A DNA stretch of 64,000 nt from Lentzea albidocapillata (GCF_000719115.1 NZ_JOEA01000030.1:95581-159580); one strand, 5' to 3'; positions 44,288 through 56,464 are shown, counted from the stretch's first letter. Translations and numbers: made by a program. Notes: generated from the letters alone by a model not told the origin.

Positions 44288-44519
44288 CGGCGACCTCCAG
44301 CGTTCCCTCGCGCACGGCCTTCTCGATGCTGTCACGCAACCGCAGGCACGTCGGCACGAGCGCCGCCCGCGCACCGCACAGTTCAGGGCAGTCACGGGTG
44401 TCGGACAGCCACTGCACGCTCGTGTGCTGTGGACTGTTCTTCTTCACCAGCACCCGGTTCCCGCAGTCGCACCCCACCGGCACCATGCCACCGGCGAGGA
44501 ACTCGTCGCGCTCGCTCAC
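44280..44519 (-). CDS. Small Cys-rich protein between kshA and kshB (79 aa), unknown
   Basis: A conserved-looking protein of unknown function. It has CDCGNRVLVKKNSP near the N-terminus (CxC), then DCPELCG (CPxLC), and one more Cys in PTCLRLRD; these five Cys could bind a metal or form a small zinc ribbon. The GTG start overlaps the kshA stop (GTGA), and its end overlaps the kshB start, so all three are translationally coupled. The position suggests a helper in KshAB assembly or electron transfer (inference). I do not recognise a named family. Confidence 0.7.
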   Translation of the reverse strand: MSERDEFLAGGMVPVGCDCGNRVLVKKNSPQHTSVQWLSDTRDCPELCGARAALVPTCLRLRDSIEKAVREGTLEVADG

Positions 44520-45643
44520 GTCGCCGACTCCTGGCGCGCGAGGTTCTCCGCGACCTCCTTCTCCCACACCTCGATCGCCCGGCTCGTGTCGACCTCGAAC
44601 TCGAAGCGCCGGACCATGTCGTCGCTGACGTCCTCGACGTCGACGTAGAACTGCTCGTACCAGCGGCGCAGCTGGTACACCGGCCCGTCCTCCTCACACA
44701 GCAAGGGGTTGTCGATGCGCGACTTGTTCTGCCAGATCTCCACGTCCTGCAGGAACCCGACCCCGATGCCGCGCGCGAACTTCGCCGCGATCTTGTCCGC
44801 GTGGATGTCGTCCACACCAGGCAGTTTCTTCACGATCGCGCCCCACTGGAGCTTGAACGAGGTCGGCGAGATCGGGTAGTGGCAGTTGATCAGCACCGTC
44901 TCGATCTCGATGCCCTTGTAGTCGTTCCACAAATAGTCGATCATGTAGGACGGCCCGTAGTACGCGGCCTCCGACCGGACTTCGACGTCACCGGTGTAGT
45001 TCGAGCCCATCGCCACGTCCGGACGGCCGCGCGTCGTCAGGTACTGCGAGGCGACGTGGCCCTCCATCACGTTCTTGAAGTACGTGGGGAACGCGAAGTG
45101 GATGTAGAAGAAGTGGGCCATGTCGACGACGTTGTCGATGATCTCGCGGCAGTTCGCGTTGTCGATCACCACCGAGTCCCAGGTCCAGTTGCTCCACTCG
45201 TCGCTGAACGCCGACTCGATGCGCGGGATCGTGATGTGCTCGGGCGGTGGGTTGCCCTGCGGGTCGTTCCACACGAAGAGCTGCTTGTTCTCTTCCAGCG
45301 TGATCCACGACCGGGTGCGCGCCCGCAGCGGGACCCGCTTGGCGTAGGGGATGTCGACGCACTTGCCGTTGCCCGCCCAGCGCCAGTCGTGGAACGGGCA
45401 GGCGATGTTGTTGCCCTTGATCGTGCCCTGGGTGAGGTCGCCGCCCATGTGCCGGCAGTACCCGTCCAGGACGTTGATCTTGCCGTCCTCGGTCGCGAAC
45501 ACCACGAGCTTCGTGCCGAACGCCTCGATGGCGTGGGGTTTGCCGTCACGGAAGCTGCTGGCCAGACCAAGGCAGTGCCAGCCGCGCGCGAACCGTGCCG
45601 GCGGCGCGCCCGCGTCGATCGTCCGCACGCTGTCCTGCGTCAT
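44516..45643 (-). CDS. kshA: 3-ketosteroid 9-alpha-hydroxylase oxygenase KshA
   Basis: A 375-residue Rieske oxygenase. The Rieske cluster ligands are Cys63-x-His65 (YCRHMGG) and Cys82-x2-His85 (ACPFHDW). The mononuclear iron site is in VVDMAHFFYIH, with His177 and His182. The protein hydroxylates 3-ketosteroids at C9 using KshB electrons. It overlaps kstD by ATGA and the small Cys-rich gene downstream. Sequence such as WDSVVIDNANCREIIDN is typical of the KshA group as recalled. Confidence 0.93.
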   Translation of the reverse strand: MTQDSVRTIDAGAPPARFARGWHCLGLASSFRDGKPHAIEAFGTKLVVFATEDGKINVLDGYCRHMGGDLTQGTIKGNNIACPFHDWRWAGNGKCVDIPYAKRVPLRARTRSWITLEENKQLFVWNDPQGNPPPEHITIPRIESAFSDEWSNWTWDSVVIDNANCREIIDNVVDMAHFFYIHFAFPTYFKNVMEGHVASQYLTTRGRPDVAMGSNYTGDVEVRSEAAYYGPSYMIDYLWNDYKGIEIETVLINCHYPISPTSFKLQWGAIVKKLPGVDDIHADKIAAKFARGIGVGFLQDVEIWQNKSRIDNPLLCEEDGPVYQLRRWYEQFYVDVEDVSDDMVRRFEFEVDTSRAIEVWEKEVAENLARQESAT

Positions 45644-47211
45644 CGCTCTCCTCCAGAGATGTCGAGGCCGGCGAGGTATCCGAACGTCATCGCCGGTCCG
45701 AGGGTGGCGCCCGCGCCCGCATAGGTGTGGCCCATGACCGAAGCACTGGTGTTGCCCGCCGCGTACAGGCCGTCGATCACCGAACCGTCCTCGCGCAGCA
45801 CGCGCGCGCGGGCGTCGGTGCGCAGGCCGCCCTTGGTGCCGAGGTCGCCGGGCACGATCTTGACCGCGTAGAACGGACCGGTGGTCAGCGGCGCGAGGTT
45901 GGGGTTCGGCTTGTTGCGCGGATCGCCGTAATAGCGGTCGTACGCGCTGTCACCGCGGTGGAAGTCGACGTCCTTGCCGTCCACGGCCAGTGTGTTGAAC
46001 CGCCGGACGGTCTCGGTCAACTCCGGCAGGTCGGCTTCCTGGGCGAGTTCTTCGAGGCTCGGCGCCGTGAGCACGGAGTCCTTCCAGCGCCGGGGAAGCG
46101 GCCGCCGGGGCGGGATGCCGCAGAACGGGTAGCGGCTGCGGTAGGAGTGGTCGAAGACGAGCCAGGTGTCGCCGGTCATCGCGTTGACCACGTCGATGTA
46201 GGGCGCGGCCTCGTTCACGAACCGGCGGCCGGTCCTGCCGACCAGCACGCAGCCGGGCAGGGACCGTTCCGCGAGCAGGAAGAACGGGCCGCGCGGCAGC
46301 GGAACCGACGGGCCCCACCACGCGTCGTCCATCAGCCCGACGGCCGCTCCGGCTCGTTGACCGGCTTCGATGCCGTCACCGGTGTTGGCCTTGGCGCCGA
46401 CTGTCCACTCCGTACCGATGTCCTGATGCTGCTTGCGCATCCGTTCGTTGTTCTCGAACCCGCCGGACGCCAGCACCACGTGCTTCGCCAGGATCAGCTT
46501 CTCCCCGACGAGAACTCCGGCGACGCGACCGTTCTCGTAGTGCAGGTCGGTCATCGCGGTGTTGAGCCTGACCTCGACGTTCAGTGCTGTGAGCCCGGCG
46601 CGCAGCCCTGCGGAGAGCGCCTGGCCCATAGTCAGCCTGCGGCCCGGCAGGAACCGGCGTGCGAAGACCTTGGCGGCGGTGACGATGCCGCGCGGATGTC
46701 TGCCGATCAGAGTCAGCCACCTGTAGTCGGTCTGGGTGATCACGATGCCCGCGGGCGTCGGCACGTATGGCGGTTCGAGGTCCTTGATCTCGTCGCCGAG
46801 CAGCGCCGCGTTGAACGGCAATGGCTCGACCGAGCGGCCACGTGGTTGCCCACCGGGTGCCTCCGGGTAGTAGTCGGAGTACTCGCGGACCCAGCGGAAC
46901 TTCAGCGGCGTGTGGGCGCAGACGAACGCCAGCATGTCGGGTCCGGCGTCCAGGAACGCCTCCCGCAGTTCGGCCGGGACCTCACTCGCGATGTGCGCGA
47001 GATAGGTGCTGGCCCGCTCCGGCGAGTCGGGTATGCCGTTGGCGGCGACCACGGCGTTGTTCGGCACCCAGATGCCGCCGCCCGACCGCGCGGTCGAGCC
47101 GCCGTAGTGCGCGGCCTTCTCGATGATCAGGGTCCGCAGGCCGTTTCGAGCGGTGCAGAGCGCGGCTGTCATGCCCGCCGCGCCGCTGCCGACGACGATC
47201 ACGTCGTACAT
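45640..47211 (-). CDS. kstD: 3-ketosteroid delta1-dehydrogenase KstD
   Basis: A 523-residue FAD enzyme that adds the 1,2 double bond in ring A. The FAD motif is VIVVGSGAAGMTAA, with a second flavin segment near the C-terminus, AAGNTSASVMGHTYAGAGATLGPA, whose Tyr and Gly match active-site residues of KstD. YSDYYPEAPGG supplies the catalytic Tyr of the substrate domain. With KshAB it produces the unstable 9-hydroxy-dienedione whose ring B opens. It heads the leftward operon, 23 bp behind a KstR box. Confidence 0.88.
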   Translation of the reverse strand: MYDVIVVGSGAAGMTAALCTARNGLRTLIIEKAAHYGGSTARSGGGIWVPNNAVVAANGIPDSPERASTYLAHIASEVPAELREAFLDAGPDMLAFVCAHTPLKFRWVREYSDYYPEAPGGQPRGRSVEPLPFNAALLGDEIKDLEPPYVPTPAGIVITQTDYRWLTLIGRHPRGIVTAAKVFARRFLPGRRLTMGQALSAGLRAGLTALNVEVRLNTAMTDLHYENGRVAGVLVGEKLILAKHVVLASGGFENNERMRKQHQDIGTEWTVGAKANTGDGIEAGQRAGAAVGLMDDAWWGPSVPLPRGPFFLLAERSLPGCVLVGRTGRRFVNEAAPYIDVVNAMTGDTWLVFDHSYRSRYPFCGIPPRRPLPRRWKDSVLTAPSLEELAQEADLPELTETVRRFNTLAVDGKDVDFHRGDSAYDRYYGDPRNKPNPNLAPLTTGPFYAVKIVPGDLGTKGGLRTDARARVLREDGSVIDGLYAAGNTSASVMGHTYAGAGATLGPAMTFGYLAGLDISGGER

Positions 47212-47233
47212 CGCACCTCCCCGGAGTCCAGAC

Positions 47234-47247
47234 TAGAACAGGTTATA
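47234..47247. promoter_or_regulatory. KstR box, kstD side of divergent promoter
   Basis: TAGAACAGGTTATA fits TNNAACNNGTTNNA in all constrained positions. It lies 22 bp upstream of kstD. Confidence 0.75.
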
Positions 47248-47301
47248 GTTCTGAGGCGGTTTGGCGCTATGGTGTAGGAGTTCCAGGCAAGTCGACTCAC
47301 C

Positions 47302-47315
47302 AAGAACCTGTTTCT
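47302..47315. promoter_or_regulatory. Relaxed KstR box, hsa operon side
   Basis: AAGAACCTGTTTCT keeps the AAC-N2-GTT core and is itself nearly palindromic, but has A/T swapped at both ends. It lies 10 bp upstream of the GTG of the FAD dehydrogenase gene and would overlap its promoter. Confidence 0.5.
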
Positions 47316-47325
47316 GGAGGGTTGC

Positions 47326-48783
47326 GTGGAAGTCACCGCTGACGTGGTCGTCATCGGCTTCGGCGCGGCCGGCGCGTGCGCCGCCGTCGAGGCCGCGACG
47401 GCCGGTGCGTCCGTGGTGGTACTGGACCGGTTCACCGGTGGTGGCGCGACCGCGTTGTCCGGCGGCGTCGTCTACGCGGGCGGCGGGACGCGGCAGCAGG
47501 TCGAGGCCGGTGTCACCGACTCGGTCGACGCGATGTACTCCTACCTGAGGCACGAGGTCCGGGACGCGGTGTCCCCGGAGACCCTGCGGCGGTTCTGCGA
47601 GGACAGCGCGAAGATGCTGGCCTGGCTGGAGGACCAGGGCGTCCCGTTCGACGCGCGTGTGTCGCCGTTCAAGACCTCGTACCCGACCGACGACCACTAC
47701 CTGTACCTGTCGGGTAGTGAGGACGCCTGGCCCGATCCGGCGCCGCGCGGGCATCGGACCAGGGCGAAAGGCACGTCGGGCAGGGTTTTCTTCACTCGTC
47801 TGGCCGAGGCGGTCCGGCGCGCGGGCGTGCGGGTCATGCCGCAGACCCGCGCGGTCGAGCTGATCGTCGCGAACGGCCGGGTGACGGGCGTGCGGTGCCG
47901 GACACTCACCGGTCTTCCTCGCGCCGTGCACAGCGCGTTGTCCAAGGTGGGCGCCAAACCCTGGCTCTACTACCCGCCACTGGGCAGGAAGCTGTTCGGG
48001 CTGGCAGCGTGGCTCGAAAGGTACGGCCGGCCGCTGGTGGTCCACGCCGGGCAGGGCGTGATCATCGCGGCCGGCGGCTTCATCGCCGATCGGGCCCTGG
48101 TCCACGAGCACGCCCCGGCCTACCGCGGCGGCCTCGCGCTGGGCACGCCCGGCGACGACGGTGGCGGCATCCGGCTCGGCGTCGCCGCCGGTGGCAGGAC
48201 CGCGCGCATGGACAAGATCTCGGTCTGGCGGTTCATCACGCCGCCCAGCGCGTTGCAGCGCGGGGTCCTGGTCGACTCGGACGGGCAGCGGTTCGGCGAC
48301 GCGACCCTGTACGGCGCCGCCAACGGTGGCGCGATCGTCGAACGCGGCGGCAAGGCCTGGCTGCTGATCGACGACGAGATCCTCCAGGCCGCACGGGCCC
48401 AGGTGAAGACGCAGACGGCGCCGTTCCAGCGCTGGCAGGTCCGCTACCTGCTGGGACGCGGCCTGGTCACCGCGCCGACGATCGAGGAGGTCGCGGCCAA
48501 GGCAGGCATCTCGCCGCCCGAACCGTTCGGGACGCCGCCCTATTCGTTGATCAACGTGTCGGTGCGCGCGGGGTTCGGCTACCCGTGCCCGATGCTCACG
48601 CTCGGCGGGCTCGTCGTGGACGAGGACACCGGTCAGGTGCAAGGAGTCGCAGGCCTGTACGCGGCGGGCCGGTCGGCGGTCGGGGTGTGCTCGGAGTCCT
48701 ACGTCAGCGGCCTCGCGCTCGCCGACTGCGTCTTCTCGGGCCGCCGCGCAGGGCAACACGCAGCGAAGGAGGCCAGGTGCTGA
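47326..48783 (+). CDS. FAD-dependent dehydrogenase, KstD/fumarate-reductase family
   Basis: A 485-residue flavoprotein. FAD motif VVVIGFGAAGACAAVEAA and end segment AAGRSAVGVCSESYVSGLALADC are clear. It lacks the HTYAGAG segment of KstD, so it is a different enzyme, perhaps acting on another ring position or a breakdown product. It leads the rightward operon and overlaps hsaE by seven bases. I know related genes at this place in steroid clusters of other actinobacteria, but the reaction is not established. Confidence 0.78.
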   Translation: MEVTADVVVIGFGAAGACAAVEAATAGASVVVLDRFTGGGATALSGGVVYAGGGTRQQVEAGVTDSVDAMYSYLRHEVRDAVSPETLRRFCEDSAKMLAWLEDQGVPFDARVSPFKTSYPTDDHYLYLSGSEDAWPDPAPRGHRTRAKGTSGRVFFTRLAEAVRRAGVRVMPQTRAVELIVANGRVTGVRCRTLTGLPRAVHSALSKVGAKPWLYYPPLGRKLFGLAAWLERYGRPLVVHAGQGVIIAAGGFIADRALVHEHAPAYRGGLALGTPGDDGGGIRLGVAAGGRTARMDKISVWRFITPPSALQRGVLVDSDGQRFGDATLYGAANGGAIVERGGKAWLLIDDEILQAARAQVKTQTAPFQRWQVRYLLGRGLVTAPTIEEVAAKAGISPPEPFGTPPYSLINVSVRAGFGYPCPMLTLGGLVVDEDTGQVQGVAGLYAAGRSAVGVCSESYVSGLALADCVFSGRRAGQHAAKEARC

Positions 48784-49547
48784 CGATCCAGTCCAGGGAG
48801 GCGGCCGCCGAGTTGCTGCGGGCGGCGGAACGCGACCGCGTGCCGATCAAACCGCTGGTGGAGCTGTATCCCGAGATCGACGTGGTCGACGCGTACGAGA
48901 TCCAGTTGCTCAACGTCCGCCACCGCAACCGTGACGTGATCGGCCACAAGGTCGGCCTGTCGTCGTTGGCGATGCAGCAGATGATGGGCGTCGACGAACC
49001 CGACTACGGCCACCTGCTCGACGACATGCAGCTGGCCGGCACCGCGGACGCGTCGGCGTACCTCTACCCGCGGGTAGAGGTGGAGATCGCGTTCCTGCTG
49101 GCCCGCGACCTGCCCGGCGAGGGCTGCACGGTCGAGGACGTGCTGGAGGCCACCGAGTTCGTCGCGCCGGCCATCGAGCTGATCGACAGCCGGATCGAGA
49201 ACTGGCGGATCGGCCTGCAGGACACCATCGCCGACAACGCGTCGTCGGCCGGGTTCATGCTCGGCTCCGAACGCGTCCATCCGTCCGAACTGGACATCGG
49301 CGCCGTCGCCGCGACGTTGCGACGCAACGGCGAGCTGGTCGCCGAAGGACGCGGTGACGCCGTGCTGGGCGATCCGGCGATCGCGGTCGCATGGCTGGCC
49401 GCGAAGGTCGCGAGCTTCGGCGTCCGGTTGCTGGCCGGCGACATCGTGCTGCCCGGTTCGTGCACGCGCGCCATCGACGCCCGGCCGGGTGACGAGTTCC
49501 GCGCCGAGTTCGCCGGACTCGGTTCTGTCGACCTGAAATTCGAGTGA
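48777..49547 (+). CDS. hsaE: 2-hydroxydienoate hydratase HsaE
   Basis: A 256-residue hydratase of the MhpD/TesE type that hydrates 2-hydroxy-hexa-2,4-dienoate, a ring A fragment. Start GTG follows AAGGAGG and overlaps the previous stop. Motifs: GHKVGLSS, YPRVEVEIAFLLARDLPG (metal-binding Glu residues), AIELIDSRIENW and LLAGDIVLPGSCTRA. It is followed by the HsaG/HsaF pair, the classic order hydratase-dehydrogenase-aldolase. Confidence 0.92.
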   Translation: MLTIQSREAAAELLRAAERDRVPIKPLVELYPEIDVVDAYEIQLLNVRHRNRDVIGHKVGLSSLAMQQMMGVDEPDYGHLLDDMQLAGTADASAYLYPRVEVEIAFLLARDLPGEGCTVEDVLEATEFVAPAIELIDSRIENWRIGLQDTIADNASSAGFMLGSERVHPSELDIGAVAATLRRNGELVAEGRGDAVLGDPAIAVAWLAAKVASFGVRLLAGDIVLPGSCTRAIDARPGDEFRAEFAGLGSVDLKFE

Positions 49548-49556
49548 GGTGACTGG

Positions 49557-50450
49557 GTGAAGGCGGCCATCGTCGGCTCCGGCAACATCGGCACCGACCT
49601 GCTCTACAAGCTCCTGCGCTCGCCGGCGCTGGAACCGCGCTGGATGGTGGGCATCGACCCGGCCAGCGAGGGACTCAAGCGCGCGGCTTCGCTGGGCCTT
49701 GAGGTCTCGGTCGACGGCGCGGAGTGGTTGTTGCGTCAGGACGAGCTGCCGGACATCGTCTTCGAGGCGACGTCCGCGGCGGTGCACCGGGCCAACGCCC
49801 CGCGCTACGCCGAGGCGGGCATCCGGGCGATCGACCTGACACCGGCCGCGGTCGGGCCGTACGTCGTGCCGCCGGTGAACCTCGGTGAGCACCAGGACGC
49901 GCCCAACATCAACCTGATCACGTGCGGTGGTCAGGCCACGATTCCCATGGTGCACGCCGTTTCCCGGGTGGTTCCGGTGTCGTACGCGGAGATCGTCGCG
50001 AGCGTCGCGTCGGTGTCGGCGGGGCCGGGCACGCGGGCCAACATCGACGAGTTCACCCGCACGACCAGTCGTGGCATCGAGGCGATCGGCGGGGCGGGGC
50101 GCGGCAAGGCGATCATCGTGCTCAACCCGGCGGACCCGCCGATGATCATGCGCGACACGATCTTCTGCGCGATTCCCGAGGACACCGATCCGGATCCGAT
50201 CACCGACTCGATCGCCCGGATGGAGACCGACATCCGTTCGTACGTGCCGGGATTCCGGCTGCTGCGCGAACCGCAGTTCGACGCCGGCCGGGTGGCGATC
50301 TTCGTGGAGGTCGCGGGCGCGGGCGACTTCCTGCCCGAGTACGCCGGGAACCTCGACATCATGACGGCCGCCGCGACCAAGGTGGGGGAGGAGATCGCCC
50401 GTGCACCAAAAGAATCCAACACTGCGGTTGACCGACACGTCACTGCGTGA
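49557..50450 (+). CDS. hsaG: Acylating aldehyde dehydrogenase HsaG
   Basis: A 297-residue NAD/CoA-dependent enzyme converting propanal (or acetaldehyde) to propionyl-CoA (or acetyl-CoA). The NAD motif is [16 protein letters not shown] and the catalytic Cys is in [10 protein letters not shown]. It forms a channelling complex with the HsaF aldolase, whose gene overlaps it by 50 bases. [19 protein letters not shown] is also well conserved in the family. Confidence 0.93.
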   Translation: MKAAIVGSGNIGTDLLYKLLRSPALEPRWMVGIDPASEGLKRAASLGLEVSVDGAEWLLRQDELPDIVFEATSAAVHRANAPRYAEAGIRAIDLTPAAVGPYVVPPVNLGEHQDAPNINLITCGGQATIPMVHAVSRVVPVSYAEIVASVASVSAGPGTRANIDEFTRTTSRGIEAIGGAGRGKAIIVLNPADPPMIMRDTIFCAIPEDTDPDPITDSIARMETDIRSYVPGFRLLREPQFDAGRVAIFVEVAGAGDFLPEYAGNLDIMTAAATKVGEEIARAPKESNTAVDRHVTA

Positions 50451-51422
50451 CGGCTCGCATCACAAGCGACACCAGTTCACGGCCGAGGACGTGCGCTCGA
50501 TCGTGGCGGCACTCGACGGCGCCGGGGTACCGGTGATCGAGGTGACGCACGGCGACGGGCTGGGCGGGTCGTCGTTCAACTACGGCTTCAGCCACACGCC
50601 CGAGCAGGAACTGATCAAGGTCGCCGTCGAGACGGCTCGGCAGGCCAAGATCGCTGTGCTGATGCTGCCGGGTGTCGGGGTGAAGGACGACATCCTGGTG
50701 TCGCAGGACAACGGCGCCTCGATCGTCCGGATCGCCACGCACTGCACCGAGGCCGACGTCTCCGTGCAGCACTTCGCGCTGGCTCGCGAACGTGGCCTGG
50801 AGACCGTCGGCTTCCTGATGATGGCGCACTCGCAGCCACCGGAGGCGTTGGCGAAGCAGGCCCGCATCATGGCGGACGCGGGGTGCCAGTGCGTCTACGT
50901 GGTCGACTCGGCCGGCGCCCTGGTGCTGGAACAGGTATCCGAGCGGGTGGAAGCTTTGGTCGCCGAGCTGGGTTCGGATGCCCAGGTGGGCTTCCACGGG
51001 CACGAGAACCTCGGGCTGAGCGTCGCGAACTCCGTTGCTGCCGCACGGGCCGGGGCAAAGCAGATCGACGGCAGTGTCCGCGGATTCGGGGCAGGCGCAG
51101 GAAACACACCGCTGGAGGCGTTCGTCGGGGTCTGCGACAAGCTGGGTTTCGACACCGGCGTCGACTTCTTCAAGATCGTGGACGCGGCCGAGGACGTCGT
51201 CCGGCCCGTCATGCCCGACGAGTGCCTGCTCGACCGGATGGCGCTGATGATGGGGTACGCCGGCGTCTACTCCAGCTTCCTCAAACACGCGTACACGCAG
51301 GCACAACGCTATGGCGTGTCCGGCGCGCAGATCCTCGTGAGGGCAGGCGAACGCAAGCTCGTCGGCGGGCAAGAGGACCAGCTGATCGACATCGCACTGG
51401 AGCTGAGCAGGGAGAAAGTCCG

Positions 51423-51426
<4 letters not shown>
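50401..51426 (+). CDS. hsaF: 4-hydroxy-2-oxoacid aldolase HsaF
   Basis: A 341-residue DRE-TIM aldolase producing pyruvate and propanal from 4-hydroxy-2-oxohexanoate. Catalytic features: [16 protein letters not shown] (metal Asp and catalytic His), GFHGHENLG with the metal-binding His pair, and [17 protein letters not shown]. The GTG lies 50 bases before the hsaG stop, after a GGGGGAGGAG. Its stop overlaps the hsaA ATG. Confidence 0.93.
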
Positions 51427-54845
<3,419 letters not shown>

Positions 54846-54847
<2 letters not shown>

Positions 54848-55010
54848 CGCCGTGACCGCCTGCCTTCACCGCGTCTGTCGGCGCTCAGCAGGACACCTCG
54901 CGGCACCGGCCCCGCGCCCCCGTACAACCAGTACGAGGGCGCGGGGCCGGCACCACGATGCGCCCGTCTGCCCGTCGACAGACGGGGCGAAGGCAGACGG
55001 TCACAGCGCT
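54846..55010. terminator. Nested hairpins between hsaB and the convergent methyltransferase
   Basis: Inner hairpin: a 20-bp stem with one mismatch (54906-54925 with 54931-54950) and a 5-base loop. Around it lies a second inverted repeat of 35 bp with four mismatches (54846-54880 with 54976-55010), starting at the hsaB stop and reaching the stop of the methyltransferase gene. It can end transcripts from both sides and might form a large cruciform. Confidence 0.65.
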
Positions 55011-55813
55011 CGCGCCGTGACCTGCCAGCAGGCGCCAGGAATCCGCACCTTGTCACCGTGCACGAAGCCGTCGAACGCACCCCGGACGCTTGCGATGATC
55101 CGGGGGCGATCAGACTCGTCGGCCTCCCGCAGCGCACGGGCGATCGGGCCGAGGTTGCTCAGGTACGGGACCAGCAGCGACTCGGGCACACTTCGGATCT
55201 GGTCGATCGGCTGGATGTCGATCCCGGTCCAGCCCGCCTGTTCGAGGATCTTGCGGGTCTTGTCGGGGTCCGCGAGTGCGAACGGTCCGGGCCCGTCCGG
55301 ATCCGGCGCCGGCGCGTCCGGGAACAGCGGCGCGGCGGCCTGGGTCGCGGTGGTCATGAACGGGTTCTCGTCGGCGGTGCGCCAGGCGATGAAGCACAGC
55401 TGGCCTCCGGGTGCCGACGCTCGCAGGAGGTTGCGGAACGCGGCTGCGGGGTCGTTGAAGAACATGACCCCGAACCTGCTGACGATCAGGTCGAAGCTCT
55501 CCTCGAACCTGTGCACCTGGGCGTCGGCCTGGACGAACTCCGCTTTTCCGTGCTCACGGGCCGCGGCCAGCATCGTCCCGGAGATGTCGACGCCGACGCA
55601 GGCCGCACCGGTCGCCTCGGCGATCGCCCTCGTGACGTCGCCGGTGCCGCACCCGACGTCGAGAACCCTGTCGCGCGGTCGTTCGACCGCAGCCTGCACG
55701 AGCAGGTCCTGGAAGGGCCGGAGCATCACGCTCACGATGTCCTGGGCGTTCACCCAGCCCTGCGCCGCGGCGTCCCACCAGGCTGCCTGCTCGCTGTTGA
55801 CCTCTGATGTCAT
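55001..55813 (-). CDS. Class I SAM-dependent methyltransferase under MerR control
   Basis: A 270-residue methyltransferase. Motif I is VLDVGCGTGDVTRAI, followed by GVDISGTML, and the motif II region FDLIVSRFGVMFF. WWDAAAQGWVNAQDIV at the start and WRTADENPFMTT later place it in a group often annotated as ubiquinone/menaquinone-type methyltransferases. It is divergent from a MerR gene with a 14-bp palindrome between, so it is probably the target of that regulator. It lies inside the steroid island but is probably unrelated to it. Confidence 0.8.
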   Translation of the reverse strand: MTSEVNSEQAAWWDAAAQGWVNAQDIVSVMLRPFQDLLVQAAVERPRDRVLDVGCGTGDVTRAIAEATGAACVGVDISGTMLAAAREHGKAEFVQADAQVHRFEESFDLIVSRFGVMFFNDPAAAFRNLLRASAPGGQLCFIAWRTADENPFMTTATQAAAPLFPDAPAPDPDGPGPFALADPDKTRKILEQAGWTGIDIQPIDQIRSVPESLLVPYLSNLGPIARALREADESDRPRIIASVRGAFDGFVHGDKVRIPGACWQVTARAL

Positions 55814-55830
55814 GCTTGTACCGTCCTACT

Positions 55831-55844
55831 TCAAGTCGACTTGA
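55831..55844. promoter_or_regulatory. MerR-type operator
   Basis: TCAAGTCGACTTGA is a perfect 14-bp palindrome, within CTTCAAGTCGACTTGAGG, close to the SoxR-type box CCTCAAGT-N2-ACTTGAGG. On the minus strand it follows TTGACC, a -35-like hexamer, as expected for MerR promoters of the methyltransferase. Confidence 0.65.
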
Positions 55845-55855
55845 GGTCAAGTGTC

Positions 55856-56251
55856 ATGCAGGAACTCGGCATCGGCGAGGTGGTGCGGCGGTCCGGCGTG
55901 CCCGCGTCGACCCTGCGCTACTACGAGGAGCGGGGGCTGATCGGCTCGGTCGGGCGGCGCGGGCTCACCCGTGTGTTCGACGAGACCGTTTTCGAGCGGC
56001 TGGCGTTGATCACCGTCGGGCGTTCGGCCGGTTTCTCGCTGGACGAGATCGCGCTGATGTTCGCTGCCGATGGGCGGCCGCGGCTGGATCGGGCGATGCT
56101 CGCCGGGAAGGCGGACGAGTTGGACGCGACGATCGTGCGGCTGACGGTGATGCGGGATGGGTTGAGGCACGCTGCTGTCTGTCCGGCGGCCAGCCACCTG
56201 GAGTGTCCGACGTTTCGACGCATTCTGCGTGAGGCTGGTTCTGGCGGTTGA
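55856..56251 (+). CDS. MerR-family regulator
   Basis: A 131-residue MerR protein. The N-terminal winged helix reads GIGEVVRRSGVPASTLRYYEERGLIGSVGRRGLTRVF in its parts, with the SoxR-like PASTLRYYE; the coiled dimer helix follows. Two late Cys (AAVCPAASHLECPTFRRIL) could bind a metal or sense redox, as in CueR/SoxR-like subgroups. The ATG is used. It is divergent from a methyltransferase across its operator. Confidence 0.85.
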   Translation: MQELGIGEVVRRSGVPASTLRYYEERGLIGSVGRRGLTRVFDETVFERLALITVGRSAGFSLDEIALMFAADGRPRLDRAMLAGKADELDATIVRLTVMRDGLRHAAVCPAASHLECPTFRRILREAGSGG

Positions 56252-56322
56252 GCGCTGTCCAAGCAGGTTGCCGGAAGCGGCAGGTCAGCCAGCCGAAACC
56301 GGGGCGGTTCTGCTTCCGCAGC

Positions 56323-56418
56323 CCAGCGGGCCCCGTCCACCAACGCCTCCGCGTCGATGTACGAAGCAGCAGCACGGTCGAGCGCGGCTGAAACCGTTTG
56401 CCTGCTTGGAACGTTGAC
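56323..56418 (-). pseudogene. fadD3: fadD3 5' remnant
   Basis: On the minus strand, codons from 56418 read VNVPSRQTVSAALDRAAAS, then YIDAEALVDGARW, the usual opening of FadD3-type acyl-CoA synthetases (AALDRAA... EALVDG..RW). GGAGG lies at the right distance, but the expected start codon is GTC. After about 32 residues similarity stops, and nothing of the ligase core remains. FadD3 activates HIP, the ring C/D acid released by HsaD. A KstR2-like box lies just outside this remnant. Confidence 0.6.
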
Positions 56419-56433
56419 CGCTACGTCCTCCAA

Positions 56434-56447
56434 AGCAAGTGCTTGGC
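56434..56447. promoter_or_regulatory. KstR2-type operator
   Basis: AGCAAGTGCTTGGC matches AnCAAGnnCTTGnT except for the last base. The core CAAGTGCTTG is a perfect palindrome within CCAAAGCAAGTGCTTGG. It lies between the divergent fadD3 and fadE30 remnants, with kstR2 intact nearby. Confidence 0.6.
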
Positions 56448-56464
56448 AGGTTAGAGTAGGGCCC

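Noticed and set aside
50401..50450. Frameshift or error at the 50-base hsaG/hsaF overlap
   Set aside because: Both proteins have complete family ends, and the hsaF start has a strong ribosome binding site.
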